Below are positions 1-8,108 of a stretch of 44,406 nt of DNA, one piece after another (position 1 is the stretch's first letter; each line of letters opens with the position of its first letter). The notes beneath the pieces were generated by a model. It did not search any database. It saw only the letters and a program-made list of their open reading frames with translations, and was not told the origin of the DNA. The position numbers and the translations under genes were made by a program. Source of the DNA: Paraburkholderia silviterrae (lineage in GTDB: Bacteria; Pseudomonadota; Gammaproteobacteria; Burkholderiales; Burkholderiaceae); the NCBI RefSeq assembly GCF_004353915.1, contig NZ_SMRP01000010.1, positions 1 through 44,406 on the forward strand. The letters are read 5' to 3'.

Positions 1-169
1 GATACTCGAAGAGACAGCCAATCCCTTCGTGACCCGATATACGCCGGGGAATCAACGATGATTCATGCAGCAATGCGCCGCCTTGACCGAGTATTTCGCG
101 CTCAGGAATTGCGCGACCCCGCATGCCAAGCATGCGATATCGTCCAAGTGGTCCCGATCGCGTGCTCAT
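1..169 (-). CDS. VgrG-like type VI secretion tip protein, N-terminal fragment (runs off window)
   Basis: The minus strand stays open from an ATG at 169 to the window edge, giving about 56 residues. The ATG overlaps the stop of the upstream PAAR gene (ATGA), so the two are probably translationally coupled. The fragment contains LIPRRISGHEGIGCLFEY, which resembles the start of the first VgrG beta domain, where a pattern like S-G-x-E-x-(I/L)-G-x-LFEY is common. VgrG trimers form the puncturing tip of the type VI secretion apparatus and are capped by PAAR proteins, so the neighbour supports the call. Codon use (several ATA, CGA and GGA codons) is less GC-biased than in the genes further right, hinting at a transferred T6SS island. 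Only the N-terminus is visible; another secretion-linked protein is possible. Confidence 0.55.
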   Translation of the reverse strand, partial: MSTRSGPLGRYRMLGMRGRAIPEREILGQGGALLHESSLIPRRISGHEGIGCLFEY

Positions 170-426
170 GCTGCCGCCTTCACGAGCGTGGCACCGCATG
201 CAGTCTGATCGCCAATGAACGCCACACGCACACCGCCATGCGTGCGCTTGCCCGTCGCGACGATGGCGAAATCGCCGCCACACTTCGGGCACCTGACGAG
301 ATGCCCGTCGAGCGCGACCGGTTTGCCCCGATGGGTGAGATTCAACGCGGCCTGGATGACCTCGCCGCCGTGATCGGTGGTGTCGCCAAGCTGTGCCACC
401 TCACGTCCTGTCACTGCGTCCTTCAT
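166..426 (-). CDS. PAAR domain protein, type VI secretion spike tip
   Basis: This 86-residue protein is about the size of a stand-alone PAAR protein. It begins with a GDTTDHGGEVI segment and contains CPKCGG near the middle and GDQTACGATLV near the end; these His and Cys residues fit the zinc-binding tip of the PAAR cone. PAAR proteins sharpen the VgrG spike and can carry effectors. There is no C-terminal extension, so this one is probably a tip or adaptor and not an effector itself. A GGAAGG Shine-Dalgarno lies just upstream of the ATG. The next gene on the strand overlaps it by 4 bases and looks like VgrG. Confidence 0.85.
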   Translation of the reverse strand: MKDAVTGREVAQLGDTTDHGGEVIQAALNLTHRGKPVALDGHLVRCPKCGGDFAIVATGKRTHGGVRVAFIGDQTACGATLVKAAA

Positions 427-789
427 ATGCCGCTTCCTTCCGAAGAGAGACTCTGCGATGCGAGGGCGGCAGACCCCACCACCCGCAGATATCTATCCTG
501 AAAGAGGGTGTATTAGCTTGAACAGGAGAAAACTCCGAAATACAGCCGATCCGACGATTCAAAATGCATAAGATTGCGAAAAAGACGCATCTAACTGATA
601 CCCGGCAAAGGACGGCCGCTGCAGGGCGATGCGTTGCGAGGAGGGCGTGGCCTTAGCAGCGCGCGCGCATACCCGGAGCCGCGAGCGCAAAGCCGCACCC
701 ATCGCAAGCCATAAAATTGGGCCCCGCGCGGAATAAGCGCCCAGGCGCGCGTGTTAGTTGATCGTCTCCAACCAACGCGGCGGCATATC
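427..789. other. Intergenic region between divergent PAAR and anti-sigma-like genes
   Basis: No convincing gene is seen in these 363 bases. The part around 500-600 is clearly more AT-rich than the surroundings and probably holds the promoter of the minus-strand PAAR unit. A GGAATAA at 730-736 resembles the -35 element of ECF-type promoters and lies upstream of the anti-sigma/sigma genes, which would fit autoregulation, but no convincing matching -10 was identified. Confidence 0.4.
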
Positions 790-1617
790 ATGGCTTTGCA
801 GAGGCTGCACGACGAGCGGCCGGTATCCGAAGGCGACATCCACGCCTACACAGACGGTTCGCTGGCGCATGACCGGATCGCGCGTGTGCGCCGCTACCTG
901 GCGGCGCGCCCCGGCGAATGGCATCGGATCCTGTTCTACCGGCGGCTCAATGCCCAGCTTCGTCACTCATTCGGCGAGGCTGAACACGATCCCGAAGCGC
1001 TGTCCGAAACGCGGCGGCCCGCGCCGGCGCGTCGACGCAGGGCCGCGCCTGGTGGCGTCGCTCGCCCCCGGGCTGCCGCGCTTGCGCTCGCCTGCCTGCT
1101 GGCCGGCGCGGCGCTGGCGTGGCTTGCCGTTTCCGAGCCCAGTGCCCAGGTACTGAACGACGCGGCGGTGATGGCGCTCATGGAGACCGGCAACGGTCCC
1201 GACGCAGCGGCGTCCGCGCAGGATTCGCCCGGCGCGCCGCTCGCCGATTCGCTCGTGCCGGTGCCTCCGGCCAGCGTCCCCGCGCCTTTCGACCTCGCGC
1301 CGGCGGGCTTGCGGCTCGTGGCTTCCGGCACGGTCGAACTCGGGCTTTTCGCGCGAGCCGGCCGCTGGGTCTACGAAAACGGTGAAGGCAAGCCGGTCGT
1401 GCTGCTCGCCTCGCGCGCGTGGTTCGCGCATGCCGAGCCGCAATGGAGCGCCCGGCGCGTCGGCAATCTGCGCTTGCTCGGGTGGACCGGGCATGGCGAG
1501 CGCTGGGTGCTGGCGGGCGATGCGCAGACGCGCGGCCTGATGCGCGCGGCGGATCTCGCCTCGCAGGAGCAGCCGGCCCGCGAGGCTGCGGCCGGGAATG
1601 AGGCGCCCCCACGATGA
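790..1617 (+). CDS. Membrane anti-sigma-factor-like protein (first of two)
   Basis: The 275-residue reading from ATG 790 begins with a charged segment containing SEGDIHAYTDGSLA, closely resembling TEDEIHAYVDGTLA in the gene at 2163-3023. A single hydrophobic helix follows at about residues 93-112, then an Ala/Pro-rich segment and a C-terminal domain that would lie in the periplasm. This is the layout of single-pass anti-sigma factors: a cytoplasmic sigma-binding part, one membrane span and an outer sensing part. No HxxxCxxC zinc motif is seen. It sits 30 bases upstream of an ECF sigma gene. A GTG at 751 would add 13 residues; ATG 790 was chosen because it starts just before the shared domain. 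The function is inferred from architecture and neighbours. Confidence 0.6.
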   Translation: MALQRLHDERPVSEGDIHAYTDGSLAHDRIARVRRYLAARPGEWHRILFYRRLNAQLRHSFGEAEHDPEALSETRRPAPARRRRAAPGGVARPRAAALALACLLAGAALAWLAVSEPSAQVLNDAAVMALMETGNGPDAAASAQDSPGAPLADSLVPVPPASVPAPFDLAPAGLRLVASGTVELGLFARAGRWVYENGEGKPVVLLASRAWFAHAEPQWSARRVGNLRLLGWTGHGERWVLAGDAQTRGLMRAADLASQEQPAREAAAGNEAPPR

Positions 1618-1647
1618 GCGCTCAGATGAGGACGGCGAGGATGGAAC

Positions 1648-2166
1648 ATGGACATCCGTGACGAGCTGATAGAACACGTGCCGCGCCTGAGGCGTTATGC
1701 GCGCGCGCTGGTCAATAACCGCGAGCTCGCCGACGATCTCGTGCAGGACACGCTCGAGCGCGCGCTCGGGCGCACGGCGCTGTTTCGCGCGGGCACGGAC
1801 CTGCGCGCCTGGCTTTTCACGATCATGCACAACCTCTTCGTGAATCAGGTGCGCAAGTCGGCGGCGCGCGGCACGCACGTGAGCGTGGACGACGAGAGCG
1901 TGCCCGAGACCGACTACGCGGTGCCCGCGACCCAGACCGGGACGCTCGAGGTGCGCGATCTCGACTTTGCGCTGCAGCGGCTGCCGGTCGAGCAGCGCGA
2001 GGTGGTGCTATTGGTTGGATTGGAGGAAATGAGTTACGCCGACGTGGCGCTGGCACTCGACATCCCCATCGGTACGGTGATGTCGCGGCTTTCGAGAGGG
2101 CGTGAGCGCCTGCGCGCGCTCATGGCCGGTTCCGTCCCGCGTGCGAATCTGAAGGTGGTGCGATGA
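1648..2166 (+). CDS. RNA polymerase ECF sigma factor
   Basis: The 172-residue protein has sigma region 2 at about residues 5-70 (RYARALVNNRELADDLVQDT and a following LRAWLFTIMHNLF block) and region 4 at about 110-165 (LPVEQREVVLLVGLEEMSYA, then GTVMSRLSRGRERLR as the helix-turn-helix). This is the minimal two-region layout of extracytoplasmic-function sigma factors, which redirect RNA polymerase after release from a membrane anti-sigma factor. GAGG lies 7 bases before the ATG. Its end overlaps the next gene by 4 bases (ATGA), tying it translationally to the downstream anti-sigma gene. The signal it responds to cannot be read from sequence. Confidence 0.9.
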   Translation: MDIRDELIEHVPRLRRYARALVNNRELADDLVQDTLERALGRTALFRAGTDLRAWLFTIMHNLFVNQVRKSAARGTHVSVDDESVPETDYAVPATQTGTLEVRDLDFALQRLPVEQREVVLLVGLEEMSYADVALALDIPIGTVMSRLSRGRERLRALMAGSVPRANLKVVR

Positions 2167-3023
2167 GCGAGCAACATAACCCCGTGACCGAAGACGAGAT
2201 CCACGCCTACGTGGACGGCACGCTGGCGCAAGCACGCCGCGCGGACGTCGAGCGCGAGCTTGAACGCAATCCGGAGCTTGCGGCGCGCGCGAGCGACTTC
2301 TTCGCGCTAAACAATCTGCTGCACGAGCGTTACGACCGTGTGCTGAGCGAACCGTTGCCCGCGCGTCTGCGCGTCGAATCCGCAGCCGCAGCACATGCCG
2401 AATCCGCTGGGCCGGCCAGGCGCCACGCGCGCGAAGCCGCAAACTGGCCGAAGTTCGCGGGCCTCGCGGCGGCGCTGGTCATGGGCGTGGGCATCGGCTG
2501 GGGCACGCACTACGGCGCGGACATGCTGGGCGGCGCAGCGGGCCGCGGCGACCCGCATGCAGAACTGCATACGGTGAGCGCGGACTCCACCATGAGCTTC
2601 GTGCACGAGGCCGCGCTCGCGCACGTGGTCTACATGCCCGAGGTGGAGCGGCCGGACTCGATGGGCGCGCGCCAGGAGCAGGACTTCGTGCAGTGGCTCG
2701 CGAACCGGCTCGGCACCAACGTGCATGCGCCGATGCTGGAAAAGAGCGGCTTCGAGCTCTCGGGCGGGCGTTTGCTGCCAGGCGCTGACGGCGATGTCGC
2801 GCAGTTCATGTATCACAACGCCCAGGGCGAACGCGTGACGCTGTGCATCTCGCACCGCAAGGCAAGCAGTAACACGACTGCGTTCAAGCTCTATCAGGAC
2901 GGTCCCGTGAACGTGTTCTACTGGATCGATGGCGACTTTGGCTATGCGCTGTCGGGCGGTATCGACCGCAAGGTGCTGCTGCAGCTCGCCCACGATGTCT
3001 ACGCGCAATTGACGCCGCGCTGA
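2163..3023 (+). CDS. Membrane anti-sigma factor (second of two)
   Basis: The 286-residue protein has an N-terminal cytoplasmic domain with DEIHAYVDGTLAQARRADVE, one membrane helix at about residues 98-118 (LAAALVMGVGIGWG) and a periplasmic domain of about 165 residues. The ATGA overlap with the ECF sigma gene supports a stoichiometric sigma/anti-sigma pair. There is no zinc-binding ZAS motif and no obvious FecR domain. The outer part contains FMYHNAQGERVTLCISHR and FYWIDGDFGYALSGG; a similar YENGEGKPVVLL segment in the gene at 790-1617 suggests the two periplasmic parts are also related. The role is inferred from layout and operon position. Confidence 0.75.
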   Translation: MSEQHNPVTEDEIHAYVDGTLAQARRADVERELERNPELAARASDFFALNNLLHERYDRVLSEPLPARLRVESAAAAHAESAGPARRHAREAANWPKFAGLAAALVMGVGIGWGTHYGADMLGGAAGRGDPHAELHTVSADSTMSFVHEAALAHVVYMPEVERPDSMGARQEQDFVQWLANRLGTNVHAPMLEKSGFELSGGRLLPGADGDVAQFMYHNAQGERVTLCISHRKASSNTTAFKLYQDGPVNVFYWIDGDFGYALSGGIDRKVLLQLAHDVYAQLTPR

Positions 3024-3092
3024 GCGTGCCGCTGAGCATGCGTAAGCGGCTCCTCTGCGCAAGCCCCTGACCGTTCGCGATATTCGCATGCC

Positions 3093-3133
3093 AACGGCGA
3101 TACCCCGCTCTCCATGAGCGGGGTATCGCCGTT
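3093..3133. terminator. Perfect 17-bp inverted repeat, probable transcription barrier
   Basis: AACGGCGATACCCCGCT at 3093-3109 pairs perfectly with 3117-3133 across a 7-base loop. It lies between the convergent ends of the anti-sigma gene (plus) and the DUF4148 gene (minus), where a bidirectional terminator is expected. No T-tract follows on either strand, so it is not a textbook intrinsic terminator. Confidence 0.6.
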
Positions 3134-3170
3134 GCACGCACTGGACGTTTGCGCATCGACTTCTCGCGCA

Positions 3171-3491
3171 TCAACTTCCCGCGTAGATGTTGCAGAAACT
3201 CACCGGCCCCACGCAGGCCATATGGGGCGCGCCCGAGTCGCTCGTTCCGGCCGTCGGCATGCCCCTGCCGCTGTCGGCGTGCGGCGCTGCGCTTTGCGCA
3301 ACCTGATTCGCGAAGACCGGGCTGACGTCGGGGTACGACGCATCGGTGACGAAGCGCGAGCCGTTGGCTTCGGTGTCGTTCAACTGCTGGCGGACCTGAT
3401 CGCGGCTCAGGCCTTGGGCGGAAGCGCTGGCGATGGCGCCCATGGAGGCGGCGGCGACGAACGTGGCAAGCAATACGCGACGGATAGACAT
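3171..3491 (-). CDS. Secreted DUF4148 family protein
   Basis: The 106-residue protein has a clear signal peptide (MSIRRVLLATFVAAASMGAI, with likely cleavage after ASA). The segment LSRDQVRQQLNDTEANG matches the helical start typical of DUF4148 proteins, which are abundant in Burkholderiaceae and have no established function. Two cysteines near the C-terminus (MACVGPVSFCN) could form a disulfide in the periplasm. AGGAG lies before the ATG. It appears to be a single-gene unit downstream of the htrA-like gene on the same strand, 161 bases away. Confidence 0.8.
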   Translation of the reverse strand: MSIRRVLLATFVAAASMGAIASASAQGLSRDQVRQQLNDTEANGSRFVTDASYPDVSPVFANQVAQSAAPHADSGRGMPTAGTSDSGAPHMACVGPVSFCNIYAGS

Positions 3492-3652
3492 TTCGAACTC
3501 CTGATCGTGTGGATGGGTCTTGCGGCCGCAATCGAGTCGTTCGATTCAACGCGGCCGACATAGACACGAACACACCGTGCGCAGGAGTTATTCCGCGCGG
3601 CTTTGTATCCTCATGTAGCAATCGGCAATGAAGGGCTTCGTGCGCCGCATCC

Positions 3653-5542
3653 TCACCTGAGCTTCACCGCAACGAAGCTGCGAGCACGGTTTCGCTGGAT
3701 CAGCACCTCCATGCTCCTCGTCGCCTTTGCCTCGAGGGCTGCGGCCTGATCCTGCGTTTCGACCAGCGTTTCGTCGAGCGTCAGCACGACGTCGCCGGGC
3801 CGCACGCCCGCTTTCGCGGCGGGGCCGATCGCCTCGTCCACCATCAGCCCCAGCGGAAGCCCGGTCGAGAGCTTCTCGTCCTCGGTCAGGGCGTGCATGA
3901 TGAGGCCGAGCCGATCGGCGGCGTGGCCCGGCGCCGGGGCGGCGGCGGGTTGGGGGCTCGCGTCCGTCATCACCGCTTTCACGGCCCTGACGTCGTTCAC
4001 GGCCGCCGCATCGGCTGCCGCTGGCGTGGCGGCGACGGCTGGCACGGCGACCACGTTCGGCGCGGCAGGCGCGTCTGCGGTTGCTGCAGGCCGCGCCGCC
4101 TGGGCTACTTGGGCCGGCTGCGCAACTTGTGCTGCTTGTGCTGCTTGTGCCGCTTGTGTCGTTTGTGCCGGCTGCGCTGCCTGCGCCGCCTGTGTCGCCG
4201 GTGCCAGCGGCACCGCCTTCCTCACCTTTTTCGTTTGCGCCGTCTTCGGCTCGACGGCGGCGTTCTTGAAGCCCGCCTGCGCCGGCTGCCGGTTGCGGAT
4301 CACCCCGAGCGAGGCTTTCGTGGCAGGCGGCACGGCCGCGAGCTGTTCGGCGAGCGCAGCGGCCCCGTCGACCGGCTTGTCGCCCACCCGAATAATGACG
4401 TCGCCGGCATTCACGCCCGCAACAGCGGCCGGCGAGCCCGGATCGACGGTGTCGACGAGGGCGCCACTTGCGCGCGGCAAGCCGAGCGCCGCCGCGATCC
4501 CCGGGCTCACGTCCTCGACCTGCATGCCGAAGGTGCGGGTCGTGCGGGCATTGCCCAAGCCGCCTGCGTCGGCTGGGTCGGCAGTGGCGGCGGCAGCGGC
4601 GGCGGCAGCGGGCGCCGCCTTGAGCGCAGCCTGCAACTGCGCGCGGAACTGGTTCGCCGCTTCGATCGGAATCGCAAACGTCAGGCCCTCGTAGTGGCCG
4701 CTGTCGGCGTAGAGCTGCACGTCGATGCCGATCACTTCGCCCGCGCGATTGAACAGCGGCCCGCCGGAGTTGTCGGGGTTGACCGCCACATCGGTCTGCA
4801 GGAACGGGAACGCGCTGCCGTTGGGCAGCGTGCGCGAGGTGGCGCTGACGATGCCCGTCGTCACGGTGTTCTGGAAGCTGTCGGGCGAGCCGATCGACAG
4901 CACCGGCTCGCCTGCGCGCACCTTCGACGAATCGCCGAGCTTCACGAACGGCAGATTGTGCGCGTTCTCGATCTGCAGCACGGCCACGTCGCTCTGCGGA
5001 TCGACGGCGACCACCTGCGCCTTGAACTCGCGCTTGTCGGTCAGCAGCACGGTCACTTCTTCGGCGTTGTCCACGACGTGCGCCGTGGTGAGCACGAGCC
5101 CGTTGCGGCTGACGATGAAGCCGGAGCCCACGCCCGTCATCGCGCGCGGGGCGCGGGGCTGGCCGTCGGTGGGCGGCTGCGGCACGCGCTTGAAGAACGC
5201 GAAGAACGGGTCGTCGGCGTCGATGGCTTCCTGCTCGGGCGGCGCGGTCTGATCGTCGGTGCCGCGTGCGATCACGTGCACGACGGCGGGACCGTAGCGC
5301 TCGGCGAGCGAGAAGAAGTCCGGTGTCGCCATGGCAGCGGGAGTGACGCTCGCGCGTAAGGCGGTGTCGCGCTCGGCCGGGCTCACCGCAGCGGGCTTGT
5401 CTGTGGCAGGGGGGTTGGTCTTCGATCCGGTGGGCGGCGGGACGGGTGTCGCCGCGTTGGCCGGAGGGCAAAAAGTGCTGGCGAGCGCCAGCGTGAGCGC
5501 GGCCGCGGGGCGCGAGGTGCGGGCGAAAATCAGGCGGAGCAC
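3653..5542 (-). CDS. Periplasmic HtrA/DegP-type serine protease with two PDZ domains
   Basis: From GTG 5542, preceded by GGGAGG at a 6-base distance, the protein is 629 residues with a signal peptide ending near residue 30. The open frame continues upstream, but that part is low-complexity and has no good ribosome site. The protease domain spans about 75-305. The catalytic triad reads as His155 (TTAHVV), Asp185 (DPQSDVAVL) and Ser259 (NPDNSGGPLF). The usual glycine two residues before the serine is aspartate here. PDZ1 lies at about 335-420 (ending SLGVIRN) and PDZ2 at about 560-629. The linker between them is long and Ala/Gln-rich. HtrA proteins degrade or refold damaged envelope proteins. 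Length exceeds the usual 450-500 residues because of the linker. Confidence 0.88.
   Translation of the reverse strand: MLRLIFARTSRPAAALTLALASTFCPPANAATPVPPPTGSKTNPPATDKPAAVSPAERDTALRASVTPAAMATPDFFSLAERYGPAVVHVIARGTDDQTAPPEQEAIDADDPFFAFFKRVPQPPTDGQPRAPRAMTGVGSGFIVSRNGLVLTTAHVVDNAEEVTVLLTDKREFKAQVVAVDPQSDVAVLQIENAHNLPFVKLGDSSKVRAGEPVLSIGSPDSFQNTVTTGIVSATSRTLPNGSAFPFLQTDVAVNPDNSGGPLFNRAGEVIGIDVQLYADSGHYEGLTFAIPIEAANQFRAQLQAALKAAPAAAAAAAATADPADAGGLGNARTTRTFGMQVEDVSPGIAAALGLPRASGALVDTVDPGSPAAVAGVNAGDVIIRVGDKPVDGAAALAEQLAAVPPATKASLGVIRNRQPAQAGFKNAAVEPKTAQTKKVRKAVPLAPATQAAQAAQPAQTTQAAQAAQAAQVAQPAQVAQAARPAATADAPAAPNVVAVPAVAATPAAADAAAVNDVRAVKAVMTDASPQPAAAPAPGHAADRLGLIMHALTEDEKLSTGLPLGLMVDEAIGPAAKAGVRPGDVVLTLDETLVETQDQAAALEAKATRSMEVLIQRNRARSFVAVKLR
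4088..4192 (-). repeat. Ala/Gln tandem repeat linker in the HtrA-like protein
   Basis: Residues about 451-485 of the protease are built from QAA, QPA and QVA triplets, encoded by repeated gct/gcc and tg(c/t) units visible on the plus strand as GCTTGTGCTGCTTGTGC. This sits between the PDZ domains and probably forms a flexible or helical spacer. Such runs change length easily by slippage. Confidence 0.75.
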
Positions 5543-5967
5543 AGCACACCTCCCAGTGGCAATCGTGCTGACGGGCGCAGGCCGGAATGCATTTGTGATG
5601 CAAGCGGGCGCCGTCAAAAATAGTGTAGTCACACGGCGCGCAGAGTGGGGGGGAGGGTTTGTCCGGTAGCGAACGGAAAGGCTGGCGTCGGGTTCAGGAC
5701 TGCTTTTTGACTGCGTTTTTACCGCTTGGCGCGCGCTTCTCCTGCGCTTCGCGGTGTGACGATTTGATGGACGATCAGGTCGATATGAAGGTGAAAAGCG
5801 CGTGCCGCGCGAGCGTGGACGGCAATCGTCCGGAAGACGCGTTGTCTGCCTCGCGCGGCGTCCGGATGCGTCACGATCGCGGTGGCGATGCGACGCGTTC
5901 TGATGCGTCTGCAACGAATGCCGGCGCTCAGCCCGGCTCGATCTGTCGCGTGCCGGCCGGGTGAAAA
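5543..5967. other. Intergenic region between divergent htrA-like and GGDEF genes
   Basis: These 425 bases carry no gene I can support. Open frames here lack ribosome sites and recognisable domains. The region must contain the divergent promoters. On the plus strand TATACT at 5975-5980 is a good -10 candidate for the cyclase gene; if used, translation would begin at the later ATG 6016. Confidence 0.35.
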
Positions 5968-8010
5968 ATGCGCACTGTATACTGGGCGCCCGACTTCCTT
6001 GTCACCGCGCGCGCCATGCCCGTTCCCCAGCCTGCCGACGAACCCACGATCGTCCCGCCCACGGCGCCGGCCTGCGACGCGCATGGCAACGACCGCGCGC
6101 TCGGCGAGCAAGGCGCGGGGGCGAGCGCCGCGAGCAGTCTCGATTCCCTGCTGGATGCGCTGATGCGCCTCGTCGCCCGACATTTCGCCGTGGCGGCTGC
6201 GTGCGTGCTGCCCGGCGATGCGGCGGCGGGCGCGCCGGTTTGGCCTGGCGCCGGTGTGGAGGTGATGGGCGTCGTCACGTCGGGCGTTGCGGCGCCGTTG
6301 CGCGAGGCGCTGTTCGAAATCCGGCGTGCACAGCAGACGATCGGCACAAACGGCACGCTGGAGCCACGCGACATCGCCAACGCGGGTGAGCCGTTGATCA
6401 TCAGCGATCTCGGGACGGACCCCGCATGGCAGGCGTGCCTGTCCCGGGCGAGCGCGCTGCCGCTGCGCTTCGTCGCCGCGTGGCCGCTCTCCGGCGCGAA
6501 TGGCGATCATCTGGGCAGCCTGTGCCTGCTCGACCATGCACCGCGCGAGCTGTCACTCACGCAACGCGCAAGCCTCGACGACTTCGCGCGCGTGATCGCG
6601 GCGCTGGCGGCGCAGGAAACGATCATCGAAGCGCAGGGCGCGCACGAAGCCGCGCATGGTGCGATCGCCGCATCGCCGCTGCCCGAAGCCGGGCTGTATC
6701 AAGAGCTCGAAGCGCTGCGCGCCCGCGAGCGTCTGCTCGCGCTCGCCATCGCGGGCAGCGGCACGGGCATCTGGGACCGCGATGTGGCCGCCGGGGAAAT
6801 CCGCTATTCCACAGGCTGGAAAGCGATGCTCGGCTATGCCGATGACGAGGTGACCAACCGCATCGAAGACAGCTACCAGCGCCTGCATCCCGACGACCTC
6901 GACTACGTGAAGGCGACGATGCAGGCCCACTTCGAAGGCCGCACCGATCAGTACGAAGTGGAGCACCGCATCCGCTGCAAGGACGGCAGCTACAAATGGA
7001 TCTGCAGCCGCGGCAAGGTCACCGCGCGCGACGGCGAAGGCCGGGCGCTGCGCATGATCGGCACCACGACCGATGTGACGTCGATGCACGAGATGGCCGA
7101 GCGCCTGCGCGAGTCGGCCAGCCTCGTCACCAATCTCACGAACGAGGTGCCGGGCCTCGTGTTTCAGTGCCGCCGCACGCCGGACGGGCACATGTGCTTT
7201 CCCTACGCGAGTGCGGGTATTGCGGAGATCTACGAGCTCGCGCCGGTGCAAGTCGCGGCGCACACGCGCGCGCTCGAGGCGCTCATCCACCCCGACGATC
7301 TTGAAGCCTGGCGTGCGTCGTTCGCGGCCTCTGCGGCCACGCTCGCGCCGTGGCACCTCGAATACCGCGTGTGCCTGCCGCGCCAGGGGCTGCGCTGGCG
7401 GCAGGGCGATGCGAAGCCGCAGCGCCTCGCCGACGGCACCATCGTCTGGCACGGCTTCATTACCGATGTCACGGAGCGCAAGCGCATCGAGGCCGAGCTG
7501 CACGAATTCGCCACGACCGACGGCCTCACGGGCCTCGCGAACCGGCGCCACTTCATGGCGCGGCTCGACGCGCAGCACGCGCTGTTGCGCCGCGCGGGCA
7601 GGGCGAGCAGCGCGGGCATGGCCGTGCTCATGTGCGACCTCGATCATTTCAAGTCGATCAACGACCGCTTCGGCCACGCAGTAGGCGACGAAGCCTTGCG
7701 CCATTTCGCCGGGGTCCTGCGTATGCACTTGCGCGCGGGCGACGTGGCCGGGCGCATCGGCGGCGAGGAGTTCGCGGTCTTGCTGGACGGCGCCGATCTC
7801 GACGGCGCGTGCGCGCTCGCGCGCCGCATCCAGGACCGCATCGCGCGCGAGCCGCTCGAGTGCGGGGCCGGCACGGTGGCGCTCACGGTCAGCATCGGCG
7901 TCACCCAGATGCACGCCGGCGACCCAAGCGCCGAAGCCGCACTCTCGCGCAGCGACGTCGCGCTTTATCGCGCGAAGAAGGACGGGCGTAACCGCATCGA
8001 GTGCGCCTGA
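5968..8010 (+). CDS. GAF-PAS-PAS-GGDEF diguanylate cyclase
   Basis: The 680-residue soluble protein carries a GAF-like domain at about 45-215, two PAS domains with PAC motifs at about 255-375 (RIRCKDGSYKWICSRGKV) and 385-505, and a GGDEF domain at about 510-675. The active-site motif is GGEEF at 598-602, so it should make cyclic di-GMP from GTP. An inhibitory RxxD site (RAGD, 589-592) sits exactly five residues upstream, predicting product feedback. No membrane segment is seen, so the signal is sensed in the cytoplasm. The start is uncertain: ATG 6016 (MPVPQPADE) is an alternative, as a -10-like TATACT lies just after 5968. A phosphodiesterase gene follows 98 bases downstream. Confidence 0.88.
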   Translation: MRTVYWAPDFLVTARAMPVPQPADEPTIVPPTAPACDAHGNDRALGEQGAGASAASSLDSLLDALMRLVARHFAVAAACVLPGDAAAGAPVWPGAGVEVMGVVTSGVAAPLREALFEIRRAQQTIGTNGTLEPRDIANAGEPLIISDLGTDPAWQACLSRASALPLRFVAAWPLSGANGDHLGSLCLLDHAPRELSLTQRASLDDFARVIAALAAQETIIEAQGAHEAAHGAIAASPLPEAGLYQELEALRARERLLALAIAGSGTGIWDRDVAAGEIRYSTGWKAMLGYADDEVTNRIEDSYQRLHPDDLDYVKATMQAHFEGRTDQYEVEHRIRCKDGSYKWICSRGKVTARDGEGRALRMIGTTTDVTSMHEMAERLRESASLVTNLTNEVPGLVFQCRRTPDGHMCFPYASAGIAEIYELAPVQVAAHTRALEALIHPDDLEAWRASFAASAATLAPWHLEYRVCLPRQGLRWRQGDAKPQRLADGTIVWHGFITDVTERKRIEAELHEFATTDGLTGLANRRHFMARLDAQHALLRRAGRASSAGMAVLMCDLDHFKSINDRFGHAVGDEALRHFAGVLRMHLRAGDVAGRIGGEEFAVLLDGADLDGACALARRIQDRIAREPLECGAGTVALTVSIGVTQMHAGDPSAEAALSRSDVALYRAKKDGRNRIECA

Positions 8011-8108
8011 GCCGCGCCGCTTCCGGCGAGCGGGCGGCGTCCGTGCACGGCACGGTCAGCTCTTCATTCTGACCCTTGGTGTAACGTTCCGGCAGGTCGA
8101 TACTTTTC

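Noticed and set aside
3893..5359. A 488-codon plus-strand frame rich in Arg, Gly and Cys opposite the protease
   Set aside because: It mirrors the repeat linker and protease codons; no family resemblance.
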